Positions 8,732-17,879 of a stretch of DNA of 36,813 bases are shown in pieces. Position numbers and translations under genes: made by a program. The stretch lies in assembly GCA_947258755.1 (NCBI GenBank), contig CAMYJO010000010.1, forward strand, positions 1-36,813, read 5' to 3'. The DNA is from an uncultured Gammaproteobacteria bacterium. GTDB lineage: Bacteria > Pseudomonadota > Gammaproteobacteria > JAADHQ01. Under the pieces are notes generated by a model. The model saw only the letters and a list, made by a program, of their open reading frames with translations, did no database searches and had not been told where the DNA came from. The stretch's first letter is position 1. Each line of letters opens with the position of its first letter.

Positions 8732-10006
8732 ATGTTTAAGCCATTATCAGTCTACATCGGTTTGCGCTATGTGCGCGCCAAACGCCGTAACCACTTCATA
8801 TCGTTTATTTCCCTGATCTCGATTCTCGGCATCGCCCTCGGTGTGTGGGCCCTGATTACCGTGCTATCGGTCATGAATGGCTTTGAAAAAGAACTGCGCG
8901 AAAGGATACTGGGCATGGCCTCACATGCCACTGTTGAGGGTATCTACGAACCCCTGCAGAACTGGAAAATCGTTTCTGATGCCGCCAGCCAGCATCGCCG
9001 TGTGCTCGGGGCCGCTCCCTATGTTGAAGGCGAGGCGATGCTCAGCAATGGTCAGGTCAGTAAGGGCATCCTGGTACGAGGCATCGACCCGGAAGCGGAA
9101 AAAACTGTATCGGAGGTCGGTACCAAGATGGTATCAGGGCAGTTAAGCGACCTGCATAGCAAATCCTATAACATCATTATTGGCATCGAATTGGCCATGA
9201 ACCTGTTCGGCACGGCGCAGATCGATGAAATGCGCGAACGTGGAGAAAACAGTGTAACCGTGATTATCCCCCAGGCCGTGGTCACCGCGGCCGGTGTTAT
9301 TCCACGTTTTCGTCGATTTAATGTAGTCGGCGTCTTCGAGGTCGGCATGAATGAATATGACAGTGCTCTGGCCATCATGCACATGGGAGATGCCGCTCGA
9401 TTGTATCGCCTCGGAGACAAGGTCTCGGGCGTACGTCTGAAACTGGACGATATATTTGCCGCACCGACGATCGCTCGCGAACTAGTCGAAAAGCTGCCAG
9501 GTGGTTATATGGTGCAGGACTGGGGACAAAAACATTCGAATCTGTTCAAGGCCATCAACCTGGAGAAACGGATGATGTTTATTATCCTGTCATTGATCGT
9601 TGCGGTAGCGGCCTTCAATATCGTTTCCACCCTGGTCATGGCAGTCACAGACAAAGAGTCCGATATCGCCATTTTACGGACGTTAGGGGCAAATCCCGGC
9701 ACAATCATGGGGATTTTCATCATACAGGGCGCTTTTCTGGGTATTATCGGCACTAGTCTTGGGGTCCTGGCCGGTATCCCTACGGCCCTGAATGTAGAGT
9801 CAGTCGTTGCCGCACTGGAGACCATGCTGGGGATGAAATTTCTGTCTCCGGATGTCTATTATATCAGCGAGCTCAGCGCGGATTTACACTGGGATGATGT
9901 CTTCATCATCGGCACGGCATCGTTACTGGTCACCTTGCTGGCGACCCTGTATCCGGCCTGGCGCGCATCCCGTACACAACCAGCTGAAGCCTTACGTTAT
10001 GAATAA
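8732..10006 (+). CDS. lolC: Lipoprotein-releasing ABC transporter permease LolC/LolE family
   Basis: This 424-residue inner-membrane protein of the Lol system extracts outer-membrane lipoproteins and passes them to LolA. The N-terminal motif [47 protein letters not shown] sequence carries the first membrane helix (about 24-48). A long periplasmic domain (about 50-270) and three C-terminal helices follow (about 277-300, 322-350, 386-408), with the EALRYE end of MacB/FtsX-fold permeases. No ribosome site is visible before the ATG, so the message may be leaderless. Its end overlaps lolD by 8 bases. No second permease (lolE) follows lolD, which fits species with a single LolC/E-type permease working as a homodimer (often called LolF). 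Confidence 0.93.
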   Translation: MFKPLSVYIGLRYVRAKRRNHFISFISLISILGIALGVWALITVLSVMNGFEKELRERILGMASHATVEGIYEPLQNWKIVSDAASQHRRVLGAAPYVEGEAMLSNGQVSKGILVRGIDPEAEKTVSEVGTKMVSGQLSDLHSKSYNIIIGIELAMNLFGTAQIDEMRERGENSVTVIIPQAVVTAAGVIPRFRRFNVVGVFEVGMNEYDSALAIMHMGDAARLYRLGDKVSGVRLKLDDIFAAPTIARELVEKLPGGYMVQDWGQKHSNLFKAINLEKRMMFIILSLIVAVAAFNIVSTLVMAVTDKESDIAILRTLGANPGTIMGIFIIQGAFLGIIGTSLGVLAGIPTALNVESVVAALETMLGMKFLSPDVYYISELSADLHWDDVFIIGTASLLVTLLATLYPAWRASRTQPAEALRYE

Positions 10007-10694
10007 TTCCAATCCGGTATTGTCGTGTAAAAATATTGCCAAATCCTTCGACGAAGCGGGCATGCAGGTCAATGTGCTCAATAATGTCGAACTCGATATC
10101 ATGCCAGCGGAAAAGATATCGATTGTTGGCGCCTCGGGCAGCGGCAAAAGTACCTTACTACACATCCTCGGCGGGCTGGATACGCCCAGCGCCGGCCAGG
10201 TCTGGGTCGATGGCAACAATATGACGGCCTTGTCGAATAGCCAGCGTGGTCAGTTACGCAATCATTCACTGGGCTTTGTCTACCAGTTCCATCATCTATT
10301 GCCCGAATTCAGTGCCCTCGAGAATGTCTGCATGCCCTTGCTTATTCGCGGCGATACGGTCGATTTGGCGCGTGAAAAGGCTCAGGATATGCTGAAAAAA
10401 GTCGGGCTTGAACATCGAGTCAGGCATAAACCCGGCGAACTCTCCGGCGGTGAAAGACAGCGCGCGGCATTGGCACGGGCGCTGGTGACCAAACCGAAAT
10501 GTGTACTCGCCGATGAACCGACCGGCAACCTGGATCATGAAACCGCAGAGCGCGTGTACGCGTTGATGATGGAGTTGAATGAGGCCTATGGTATCAGTTT
10601 CGTGGTCGTCACCCATGACCAGGGACTGGCCGCCAGGATGGATCGTGTTCTGCAAATTGAAGATGGTAATTTAGTCGAGAAAACAAAAGACTAG
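9999..10694 (+). CDS. lolD: Lipoprotein-releasing ABC transporter ATPase LolD
   Basis: This 231-residue ABC ATPase powers lipoprotein release by LolC/E. Walker A is GASGSGKST (44-52). The Q-loop lies around [18 protein letters not shown], a LolD/MacB-type stretch. The ABC signature is [15 protein letters not shown] (from about 148), Walker B is [12 protein letters not shown], and the H-loop is VVTHD. The ATG at 9999 overlaps the lolC stop (ATGAATAA), giving translational coupling. An upstream in-frame start would run far back into lolC and is unlikely. Confidence 0.95.
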   Translation: MNNSNPVLSCKNIAKSFDEAGMQVNVLNNVELDIMPAEKISIVGASGSGKSTLLHILGGLDTPSAGQVWVDGNNMTALSNSQRGQLRNHSLGFVYQFHHLLPEFSALENVCMPLLIRGDTVDLAREKAQDMLKKVGLEHRVRHKPGELSGGERQRAALARALVTKPKCVLADEPTGNLDHETAERVYALMMELNEAYGISFVVVTHDQGLAARMDRVLQIEDGNLVEKTKD

Positions 10695-10714
10695 AATAAC
10701 AATTTAATGTTATT
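10695..10714. terminator. Weak AT-rich hairpin between convergent genes
   Basis: AATAACA (10695-10701) pairs with TGTTATT (10708-10714) directly after the lolD stop and reaches into the end of the convergent DUF2062 gene. It is AT-rich, with only short T stretches beyond, so it could be at most a weak bidirectional terminator. Confidence 0.25.
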
Positions 10715-11240
10715 TGTTGACTGTCTGCGCACGTCTTTTTTTACGTTTATTCCATTCCTTGATGACGTGATGGCGCCAGTATATGCGAATGGCGGTATAA
10801 CCGAGTATCGACGCGATGGTGGCGCAGATCAGACAACCGAGCAGAAAAGGTTGCCAATTGTTGGCCAGACCATACATGAGCCAATCGAACGATAATTCGG
10901 GGCTAAAATCACCGCCAGTTCCCCCCAACAACCAGTCGCCGACCAGGTAGGCGCCGTAAAACATCGGCGGAATGGTCAATGGGTTGGTTATCCAGACCAA
11001 CGCTACTGACAAAGGTAAATTAACACTAAACAATATTGCGCCACCGGCTGCCAGAATCATCTGGATAGGTAATGGCACAAAGGCCACAAACAGGCCAACG
11101 GCAAAGGCACCGGCCACTGAGCGCCGATTGAGATGCCAGAGATTGGGGGAATGCAGTAATGTGCCGAACATCTGCAAGCATTTTTGATTTTTAACCGAAT
11201 TCCGGTGGGGCAGAAAACGTTTTATTAACTTCTTTGGCAT
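10710..11240 (-). CDS. DUF2062 membrane protein
   Basis: This 176-residue protein carries the DUF2062 pattern: a basic N-terminus, then RRSVAGAFAVGLFVAFVPLPIQMILAAG-type sequence, LPLSVALVWITNPLTIPPMFYGAYLVG, and a C-terminal membrane helix followed by a very basic tail (KEWNKRKKRRAQ). Three hydrophobic segments are visible, about 44-70, 75-105 and 125-155. The family is widespread in proteobacteria and its role is not established. The position between lolD and comEC, on the opposite strand, is a conserved arrangement in many gammaproteobacteria. It starts at ATG. Confidence 0.85.
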   Translation of the reverse strand: MPKKLIKRFLPHRNSVKNQKCLQMFGTLLHSPNLWHLNRRSVAGAFAVGLFVAFVPLPIQMILAAGGAILFSVNLPLSVALVWITNPLTIPPMFYGAYLVGDWLLGGTGGDFSPELSFDWLMYGLANNWQPFLLGCLICATIASILGYTAIRIYWRHHVIKEWNKRKKRRAQTVNK

Positions 11241-11334
11241 AAATAATTTAGATCTATGTTATGTTTATACACAGTAATGCGGCAGGAGCTGCATCTGCTT
11301 TAACCTTAGGCTATCCGTAAAATACAGGGAACGT

Positions 11335-13623
11335 ATGGTTTTATCGGCATTATCCTTTCTCGCTGGTATTATAATCCTTCAACAGCTCCCTGTCTTGCCT
11401 GATCCGCTCTGGTTTATTGTAGGCATTATTTTATTACCCGTGTGTTACCTGATTCGATGGTTTCGTGTACTCGCGTGGGTGTTGGCAGGCCTGCTTTGGG
11501 CCTGGTTGCACGCATGGATGCTGTATCAGCATAGTCTGCCTGCCGAGATCGAAGGACAGGACTTCCAGGTCGTCGGTGAAGTGCTGTCACTACCAGAGAA
11601 AGTATCGCATAGGACCCGTTTTCTATTCAGGGTGCAGCAGGCGAACCCTGTTGGCGGCATCACCTGGAAAAAGCCGGGCTTGATCCGACTGAGCTGGTAT
11701 GGCCGACATGCCACGCTCAAACCAGGACAACGATGGCAACTGACGGTTAGATTAAAACGACCGAATGGATTCAGGAATCCTGCTGGATTCGATTATGAAG
11801 GCTGGTTGTTTCAACAGGGTATCAATGCCAGTGGTTATGTGCGTAAACATCCTGGAAATAAACTGATTGGCCAGTCATGGAATCTACAAACCATCCGTTA
11901 TGCCGTTTACCACCTGCTGCATGAATCTCTACAGGGTTTAGATAATCGCGGCCTGATCATGGCACTAGCGCTGGGAATACGCACAGACATCAGTCTGCCA
12001 CAATGGGACGTGTTGCAACGCACGGGTACCAGCCACCTGATTGCGATATCGGGCCTGCACATCGGGCTGGTTGCCGGGCTTTGTTTTTTTCTTGGGCGAT
12101 CGTTGTGGCGCCTGGCTCCATCATTATGCCTGTGGTTACCGGCACCCAAGGCCGCTGCGATCATGGCCATGGCAGGTGCCCTGTTATATGCCTTCCTGGC
12201 CGGTCTGGCGATTCCGACACAGCGAGCGTTGGCCATGGTCACCGTGGTCATGTATTCGATCTTGACAGACCGAACGGGAAAACCCTCACAAACCTTGAGT
12301 CTGGCTTTATTCTGCGTATTGCTGATTGCGCCTGCCTCGGTTTTATCACCGGGTTTTTGGCTGTCTTTTTCGGCCGTTGCAGTTTTACTGTACGCCATGA
12401 CGGGGCGATATGGAGTATTCAAAGGCTGGCGTCACTGGGGCAGGGCGCAATGGATAGTCAGCATTGGTCTGTTGCCATTGACCTTGTTTATATTTCAAAA
12501 GGCCTCGCTGGTGGCGCCGCTGGCCAATCTGATTGCAATTCCCTGGGTTAGCCTGTTGGTGGTGCCCTTGGTCTTACTGGGTACGTTAATGTTGTTTGTA
12601 TTTAAATCCGGTGGAGAAATATTATTGCAATGGGCCGATTTCTTACTCAGTCCATTGCAGATGTTAATGCATTGGTTGTCCGATTATTCGTATTCACAGT
12701 GGGTGCAGGCAGCGCCATCGGTGCCGGTAATGCTACTGGCTGGTGTGGCCATCCTGTTATTGCTGGCACCGAGTGGTTTGCCGGTGAAACGAATCGGAAT
12801 TTTGTTTTTGTTGCCGCTATTTTTATTACGGGCAGATACGATACCAAGCGCGGGCCTTCGTTTTACAGTGCTAGATGTCGGCCAGGGCCTGGCAGTGGTG
12901 GTCGAAACGCAACACCATGTGCTGGTCTATGATGTCGGCCCCAAGTTTAGTGATCGCTTCGATACGGGTAGTTCAGTCGTCATGCCCTATCTAAGACAGC
13001 AGGGGCATAAACAAGTAGATACGATGGTCATATCACATGGGGACAATGATCACCGCGGTGGATTTGAGTCGGTCAACAAGCAGATTAGCATCAAGCAACT
13101 GTATACTGGGGCGCCCGAAAAGCTGAAAAAATATAATCCCATCGCCTGTGAACAATCTATCCAATGGCAGTGGGATGGCGTCACATTCAGTTTCCTGCAT
13201 CCGGATAAGCCCGGTTATTATAAGAAAAATGACCGTTCCTGTGTTTTGCGCATCGATGCACCGGGCGGCTCGATACTGTTGACCGGCGATATTCACAAGC
13301 GCAGTGAACGTCGTTTGCTCAGTGATCAGCACGACGCCTTAGCAGCGGACATCCTGGTCGCTCCACATCATGGCAGCAAGACCTCGTCACATGCCGCGTT
13401 TATCAAGGCAGTGGCGGCAAAGCATGTAATTTTCACATCGGGTTATCGGAATCATTTTAAGCATCCAAATAAATTGGTTTTGCAGCGCTATATAAGCACG
13501 GGCAGCCAGCTTTACGATAGTGCTCGCCATGGGGCCATACAGTTTATGATTACCCGCCAACAAGGGGTATCCTTGCCATTGACCTACCGACAACACTTAT
13601 CCCGACACTGGAGCCGAGATTAA
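11335..13623 (+). CDS. comEC: DNA internalization protein ComEC/Rec2
   Basis: This 762-residue multi-pass membrane protein moves single-stranded DNA across the inner membrane in natural competence. It has short N-terminal helices, an OB-like periplasmic domain (about 70-175), and the competence membrane domain (about 200-500) with the typical TGTSHLIAISGLHIGLVAGL. The C-terminal metallo-beta-lactamase domain has VLDVGQGLAVVV, VISHGDNDHRGG (the HxDxDH metal motif) and VAPHHGS. All three parts look intact, so competence or DNA uptake is possible. The ATG has a good ribosome site (AGGGA). It is followed by the exbB-exbD-lpxK cluster, a classic order in gammaproteobacteria. Confidence 0.95.
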   Translation: MVLSALSFLAGIIILQQLPVLPDPLWFIVGIILLPVCYLIRWFRVLAWVLAGLLWAWLHAWMLYQHSLPAEIEGQDFQVVGEVLSLPEKVSHRTRFLFRVQQANPVGGITWKKPGLIRLSWYGRHATLKPGQRWQLTVRLKRPNGFRNPAGFDYEGWLFQQGINASGYVRKHPGNKLIGQSWNLQTIRYAVYHLLHESLQGLDNRGLIMALALGIRTDISLPQWDVLQRTGTSHLIAISGLHIGLVAGLCFFLGRSLWRLAPSLCLWLPAPKAAAIMAMAGALLYAFLAGLAIPTQRALAMVTVVMYSILTDRTGKPSQTLSLALFCVLLIAPASVLSPGFWLSFSAVAVLLYAMTGRYGVFKGWRHWGRAQWIVSIGLLPLTLFIFQKASLVAPLANLIAIPWVSLLVVPLVLLGTLMLFVFKSGGEILLQWADFLLSPLQMLMHWLSDYSYSQWVQAAPSVPVMLLAGVAILLLLAPSGLPVKRIGILFLLPLFLLRADTIPSAGLRFTVLDVGQGLAVVVETQHHVLVYDVGPKFSDRFDTGSSVVMPYLRQQGHKQVDTMVISHGDNDHRGGFESVNKQISIKQLYTGAPEKLKKYNPIACEQSIQWQWDGVTFSFLHPDKPGYYKKNDRSCVLRIDAPGGSILLTGDIHKRSERRLLSDQHDALAADILVAPHHGSKTSSHAAFIKAVAAKHVIFTSGYRNHFKHPNKLVLQRYISTGSQLYDSARHGAIQFMITRQQGVSLPLTYRQHLSRHWSRD

Positions 13624-13686
13624 TTCCTATCAAGTCGCAAACACTGGATTGAATTGACATCGGGCCAAAGCGTGTATGTTAAGATA

Positions 13687-13716
13687 TTGATTTTCTATTA
13701 AAAGATAAGCTATTCT
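13687..13716 (+). promoter_or_regulatory. Candidate promoter for exbB-exbD-lpxK
   Basis: TTGATT (13687-13692) and TATTCT (13711-13716) are separated by 18 bases, 59 bases before the GTG start of exbB. An alternative TTGACA lies a little further upstream but has a poor -10 partner. Support is by consensus only. Confidence 0.3.
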
Positions 13717-13775
13717 GGCTTGAATAAATCAAGTATTATTAGCAATAGAGATCGATAACCAACAAGGACAATACT

Positions 13776-14417
13776 GTGTGGGAAATTGTTAAATCTGGCG
13801 GCTGGTTGATGATACCTATCATCGCATGTTCTGCTATTTCACTGGCCATTATCATTGAACGATTCTGGGCGCTCAGAAAGAAGCAAGTCATTCCAAGGCA
13901 CCTGGTTGCGCAGGTATGGCATTGGCACAAACACAAACAGCTCGATGAAGAAAAAATCAATACCATGCGTAAGGAGTCAGCCTTGGGCAGGGTGCTGGCA
14001 TCCGGTATTGCCAATAGTAAATTTGATCGTGAGGTCATGAAAGAGAGCATCGAGGAAACCGGGCGCCATGCGGTACATGAGCTGGAGCGTTTCCTCAATA
14101 GCCTCGGTACTATTGCCGCCATTACACCCTTATTGGGGCTGTTGGGAACCGTACTCGGTATGATCCAGGTATTTACTGACCTGACCACACATGGTGCCGG
14201 TGACGTCAGTAGTCTGGCAGGCGGCATATCGCAAGCCCTTATCACGACGGCAGCGGGCCTGTTAGTTGCTATTCCAAGCCTGATGTTCTATCGCTATTTT
14301 CGCGGTAGAGTCGATGAGCTGGTCGTGATCATGGAACAGGAAGCGATTAAGCTCATTGAAGTGATGCATGGGGAACGTAGTCAAATTGATGATGATATCG
14401 AGAGCGATGCATCGTGA
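13776..14417 (+). CDS. exbB: ExbB/TolQ/MotA-family proton channel protein
   Basis: This 213-residue inner-membrane protein has three helices (about 10-30, 110-135, 155-178). It is the channel subunit that, with ExbD, couples proton flow to TonB- or Tol-type outer-membrane energisation. The family core is present: LERFLNSLGTIAAITPLLGLLGTVLGMIQVF and ISQALITTAAGLLVAIPSLMFY. The start is a GTG with a well-placed AAGGA ribosome site. The stop overlaps the exbD start by 4 bases. There is no tonB or tolA nearby, so the partner cannot be told from this window; the position downstream of comEC is shared by many gammaproteobacteria. Confidence 0.92.
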   Translation: MWEIVKSGGWLMIPIIACSAISLAIIIERFWALRKKQVIPRHLVAQVWHWHKHKQLDEEKINTMRKESALGRVLASGIANSKFDREVMKESIEETGRHAVHELERFLNSLGTIAAITPLLGLLGTVLGMIQVFTDLTTHGAGDVSSLAGGISQALITTAAGLLVAIPSLMFYRYFRGRVDELVVIMEQEAIKLIEVMHGERSQIDDDIESDAS

Positions 14418-14839
14418 ATCTTGGCAGTAAGAAAAAAGAGTCGCCTGATGTCAATCTGACGCCATTGATCGATGTGGTATTTCTGTTGCTGATATTCTTT
14501 ATGGTATCGACGACCTTTAAGAAAGATACTGCCATTAAAGTCGATTTACCCGAGGCGTCAAGTAAACAAATTAAGCAGAAGAAAAAGGCATTTGAAATTG
14601 TTGTAGATGCCAAGGGGCGTTATTTCCTCAATAACAAGGAACAGCTGGTTAATCAGAAAATAAAGACCATGATGCAGATTCTATCAAAAAATCTGGGTAA
14701 GGACTCGAAAAAACCGCTGATAATACGCGCCGACAGTAATGCGCCTCATGGTGCCGTTGTCTTGATCATGGATGCTGCCAGGCAGTTGGGGATCGTGAAT
14801 TTGTCTATCGCGACAACACCATCAAAAGCAAAAGAATAG
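14414..14839 (+). CDS. exbD: ExbD/TolR-family biopolymer transport protein
   Basis: This 141-residue protein has one N-terminal membrane helix carrying the family Asp (VNLTPLIDVVFLLLIFFMVSTTF) and a periplasmic domain ending in DAARQLGIVNLSIAT. The Asp in the helix takes part in proton passage with ExbB. The start is a GTG overlapping the exbB stop (GTGA), so the pair is translationally coupled. The gene sits directly before lpxK; in many relatives msbA lies between them, but it is absent here. Confidence 0.92.
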   Translation: MNLGSKKKESPDVNLTPLIDVVFLLLIFFMVSTTFKKDTAIKVDLPEASSKQIKQKKKAFEIVVDAKGRYFLNNKEQLVNQKIKTMMQILSKNLGKDSKKPLIIRADSNAPHGAVVLIMDAARQLGIVNLSIATTPSKAKE

Positions 14840-14858
14840 CGTTTATGGGGGATGTTTC

Positions 14859-15854
14859 TTGAAGCGTCTGGATGAGTACTGGTATCAGCGCAGCATCATT
14901 TCACTGTTACTACTTCCCGTATCCTGGTTATTTTGCCTAATCGCTATTGTCCGTAGGCAACTTTATTCAATCGGACTTTTTAAGTCAGTTGATATGCCGG
15001 TCCCTGTCGTTATTGTGGGTAACATTACTGCTGGCGGCAGTGGAAAAACTCCGCTGGTTATAGCGCTTGTGCAGTTGTTGAAACAAGCCGGTTATCATCC
15101 TGGTATTATAAGCCGCGGCTATGGTGGCAAAGCTGATACATGGCCGCAGCAGGTACGTCCTGATAGTGATCCAAGCATGGTCGGTGATGAGCCGGTGCTG
15201 ATCACGACAAGCTGCCAGGCACCCATGGCCGTTGGACCAGACCGGGTTGCCGCCGCGCAACAGTTACTGCAACATCATGATTGCGATATACTGGTATCAG
15301 ATGATGGTATGCAGCACTATGCGCTCAAGCGAGATCTGGAAATTGCCGTCGTTGACGGTGTCAGACGTTTGGGTAATGGCTATTGTTTGCCCGCAGGGCC
15401 CTTGAGAGAACCGGCGAAACGACTACAGGACGTCGATTTTATCGTCGCCAATGGTCCCGCTTTACACATGGAATACCCGATGAAGTTTATTGCTACAGAG
15501 CTTATAAACCTACACACGGGTGAGCAGCACTCATTGGATGATCTAAACTTTGACAAGGTCCATGCTGTCGCTGCCATTGGCAATCCGCAACGCTTTTTTG
15601 ATTTTTTGAACCACAAAGGGCTGAATACAGTGAATCATTCATTTCCAGATCATTATCGCTTTACTGGCGAAGATTTGAGTTTTGATGAAGATTTGCCCAT
15701 TGTCATGACAGAAAAAGATGCCGTTAAGTGCAAACGTTATGCTAACGAGAATATGTGGTCCATGCCTATCAGGGCGAAACTTGACGAAAGTTTTGTGACG
15801 CGTCTTTTATACACTGTTAAAAAACTGTCGGCATCGGCAGATAAACAAATATAG
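14859..15854 (+). CDS. lpxK: Tetraacyldisaccharide 4'-kinase
   Basis: This 331-residue membrane-associated enzyme phosphorylates the lipid A disaccharide precursor at the 4' position, the sixth step of the Raetz pathway. An N-terminal hydrophobic helix (about 13-30) is followed by the P-loop GNITAGGSGKT (54-64), SRGYGG, GDEPVLI, LVSDDGMQHYAL, PAGPLREP and the late motif FPDHYRF. The start is a TTG with a strong ribosome site (GGGGGAT); no better in-frame ATG exists. Two small genes follow closely, Trm112-like and kdsB, as is usual in gammaproteobacteria. Confidence 0.94.
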   Translation: MKRLDEYWYQRSIISLLLLPVSWLFCLIAIVRRQLYSIGLFKSVDMPVPVVIVGNITAGGSGKTPLVIALVQLLKQAGYHPGIISRGYGGKADTWPQQVRPDSDPSMVGDEPVLITTSCQAPMAVGPDRVAAAQQLLQHHDCDILVSDDGMQHYALKRDLEIAVVDGVRRLGNGYCLPAGPLREPAKRLQDVDFIVANGPALHMEYPMKFIATELINLHTGEQHSLDDLNFDKVHAVAAIGNPQRFFDFLNHKGLNTVNHSFPDHYRFTGEDLSFDEDLPIVMTEKDAVKCKRYANENMWSMPIRAKLDESFVTRLLYTVKKLSASADKQI

Positions 15855-15869
15855 ACCAAGGTTGAGGCT

Positions 15870-16052
15870 ATGGATAATAAATTACTTGATATACTCGCAT
15901 GCCCTGTTTGCAAAGGGGCGCTTGTTTACAAAAAGAATGCAAATGAATTGATCTGCAAATTAGACCGCCTGGCTTTTCCGGTCAAAGATGATATTCCAGT
16001 TATGTTGGTAGATGAAGCCAGAAAACTAGATGCTGACGAAGAAGTAGAGTAG
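15870..16052 (+). CDS. Trm112-family small zinc-ribbon-like protein
   Basis: This 60-residue protein of the Trm112/YcaR family has [16 protein letters not shown] with the CPxC pair and the conserved end [18 protein letters not shown]. In eukaryotes and archaea, Trm112 activates methyltransferases; the role of the bacterial proteins is not settled. The position between lpxK and kdsB is strongly conserved. Only three Cys are present (CPVC and LICK), so a full four-Cys zinc site is lacking, as is common in bacterial members. Confidence 0.9.
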   Translation: MDNKLLDILACPVCKGALVYKKNANELICKLDRLAFPVKDDIPVMLVDEARKLDADEEVE

Positions 16053-16059
16053 GCGGAAA

Positions 16060-16827
16060 ATGCACAGTACTTTTAAAGTCGTCATACCTGCGCGCTATGC
16101 ATCCACGCGCTTACCTGGCAAGCCCTTATTGCCAATAGCAGGTAAACCGATGATCCAGCATGTGTATGAGCGGGCCATTAGTAGCGGTGCTGATGACATC
16201 GTGATTGCGACGGATGATCAGCGTGTACAACAGGCTTGTGATGTTTTTTCTGCGCAATGCTGTATGACCGCTGAGGAGCATCAATCCGGTACGGACAGGA
16301 TTGCCGAGGTAATTGAAAAAATGCAATGGGCTGATGACAGCATTATTGTCAATCTCCAGGGGGACGAACCTCTGATCGATGGGAAATTGATCAAACAGCT
16401 TGCATTCGATCTGGCCGCACATCCGAGTGCGGAAATTGCCACGTTATCGACACCTATCCACACGGCTGCAGAGTTACTCGATCCACATGTAGTCAAGGTC
16501 ATCACCGACAAAGAAGGCTTTGCATTGTATTTCAGTCGTGCCGCAATCCCATGGGACCGGGACGCATTCGCAATAGATATGCAAGAGTTGCCACAAAACT
16601 CAAGTCACTACCGGCATATCGGACTGTATGCCTATAAGGCCGGGTTTATACGTCACTACAGCCAGTTGCAGCCCTGTTATATCGAGCAAACAGAATCGCT
16701 TGAGCAACTAAGGGCATTATGGAATGGCTTTCCGATCCATGTCAGCATGACAGAAAATCCACCCGGTCATGGTATTGATACCCAGCAAGACCTGGAGCGC
16801 GTACAGCGTTTATTAGAGGTCGATTAA
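16060..16827 (+). CDS. kdsB: 3-deoxy-manno-octulosonate cytidylyltransferase (CMP-KDO synthetase)
   Basis: This 255-residue cytoplasmic enzyme activates KDO with CTP for lipopolysaccharide inner core synthesis. Motifs: VVIPARYASTRLPGKPLLPIAGKPMIQHV, VIATDDQRV, HQSGTDRIAEV, NLQGDEPLI, SRAAIPWDRD, HIGLYAYKAGF and ESLEQLRALWNG. It begins 7 bases after the Trm112-like gene. Its last 15 bases overlap the 3' end of the convergent small gene at 16813. Confidence 0.96.
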   Translation: MHSTFKVVIPARYASTRLPGKPLLPIAGKPMIQHVYERAISSGADDIVIATDDQRVQQACDVFSAQCCMTAEEHQSGTDRIAEVIEKMQWADDSIIVNLQGDEPLIDGKLIKQLAFDLAAHPSAEIATLSTPIHTAAELLDPHVVKVITDKEGFALYFSRAAIPWDRDAFAIDMQELPQNSSHYRHIGLYAYKAGFIRHYSQLQPCYIEQTESLEQLRALWNGFPIHVSMTENPPGHGIDTQQDLERVQRLLEVD

Positions 16828-17079
16828 ATCCAGTTCCAGGTAAAGCGGATGGATTTCCTGACCATCGCTGGTCAATACCGGTATGGTAAATGTTTCTGGC
16901 ACCCGTCGTTGCGGGTTTCCGTACTGGTCTGCTTGAATATGGTCTTCGTCGGTGCTGATTAAAACCAGCGATGGTCCATCTTCCAGTACTTCCAGAACCT
17001 TGCAGGTGATTCCCTGATGATAGACATGCACGCCTATCATATTTCGCAATTGCTGCAATGAAATGTTGATCCTGCTCAT
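16813..17079 (-). CDS. Conserved small protein of unknown function
   Basis: This 88-residue soluble protein has no signal peptide. The sequence looks like a small beta-barrel (SH3- or OB-like): IGVHVYHQGITCKVLEVLEDGPSLVLIS, then a loop with QADQYGNPQRRVPETFTIPV. I do not recognise a named family, although proteins with the QADQ.GN..RRVPET stretch seem familiar from other gammaproteobacteria. The start is an ATG. The tail-to-tail overlap of 15 bases with kdsB argues for mutual constraint at the two 3' ends. It could share a transcript with the NlpC/P60 gene upstream on the same strand, 98 bases away. Confidence 0.7.
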   Translation of the reverse strand: MSRINISLQQLRNMIGVHVYHQGITCKVLEVLEDGPSLVLISTDEDHIQADQYGNPQRRVPETFTIPVLTSDGQEIHPLYLELDLIDL

Positions 17080-17177
17080 AGCATCATTATTACCGAAATC
17101 ATTACAATCAACAACTGATCATTATTAGCTCATGGCTTGACCACTCGCGCTAAGCTCAGTCGGATAAGCTTATGTTC

Positions 17178-17654
17178 TTATAATCTGCCGGCTGAAATAA
17201 ATCGAGGTTTCCAATAAACATTATTTAAACTGGATATTTGCACCCGTTTACCAGAGGAGGGGGCGTGGACAAAGCGGTTGTCTCCAATATAAATGCCGAC
17301 ATGTGAAACTTTGCTTCTCGATATTCTGAAAAACACCAGGTCACCCGGTCGTAGTTCATTGCGATTAAGTTTTTTAGAATAGCGGTACTGTTCTCGCGTA
17401 CTGCGAGGGACTTGCTTGCCAGCTTGATGATAAGCATAGTAGACAAGCCCGCTACAATCAAAGCCGTTGGGGTTATTGCCACCATAGCGATATGGGACAC
17501 CAAGCTGTTGCATGGCAATATCGATGGCTGTTAGCTTCTGCGTCTGCTGATGAGGGTCCGCTTGAGATGGCTTTACTGTGACATCGGTACTACTGCAGGC
17601 ACCAAGGGTCAGCGCAATCAGGGCGGTTATCAATAAAAGGCAGTTTTTTAACAT
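17178..17654 (-). CDS. NlpC/P60-family lipoprotein (peptidoglycan endopeptidase)
   Basis: From the ATG at 17654 this is a 158-residue lipoprotein with signal MLKNCLLLITALIALTLGAC, lipidated at Cys20. The mature domain is a C40-family cysteine peptidase with Cys67 (NGFDCSGLVYYAY), His118 (KVSHVGIYIG) and His130 (RFVHAPSSG). Such enzymes (Spr/MepS-like) cut peptidoglycan cross-links or stem peptides at the cell envelope. An in-frame ATG 14 codons earlier exists but would put a charged extension before the signal peptide. No following Gly/Asp sorting signal is seen (Ser at +2), so outer-membrane anchoring is likely. Confidence 0.9.
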   Translation of the reverse strand: MLKNCLLLITALIALTLGACSSTDVTVKPSQADPHQQTQKLTAIDIAMQQLGVPYRYGGNNPNGFDCSGLVYYAYHQAGKQVPRSTREQYRYSKKLNRNELRPGDLVFFRISRSKVSHVGIYIGDNRFVHAPSSGKRVQISSLNNVYWKPRFISAGRL

Positions 17655-17879
17655 AGCAGGGTCAATAATATATTCCGAAGGCTTTAAATATAGCATAGTA
17701 CATGAGTGCTATTTCTCTGCGACTGGGCTCACATTATAAACAGAGTGGGCATATTGGCATTGGCTATCGCCTAAACGCAACTCTATGTTATTGTTTTATA
17801 TATAAATAAATAGGATCCCATAGTGGGCTTAAGATTGCAGGCATAAGGGTTTGTTTTAATGTAACGCCAAGTTTAAAGT

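Noticed and set aside
12003..12551. Long plus-strand frame inside comEC
   Set aside because: It lies in another frame of a clear ComEC domain and has no recognisable motif; it is a shadow frame.
17164..17173. 10-bp palindrome ATAAGCTTAT just before the NlpC gene end
   Set aside because: Short AT-rich palindromes like this are expected by chance and nothing nearby supports a role.
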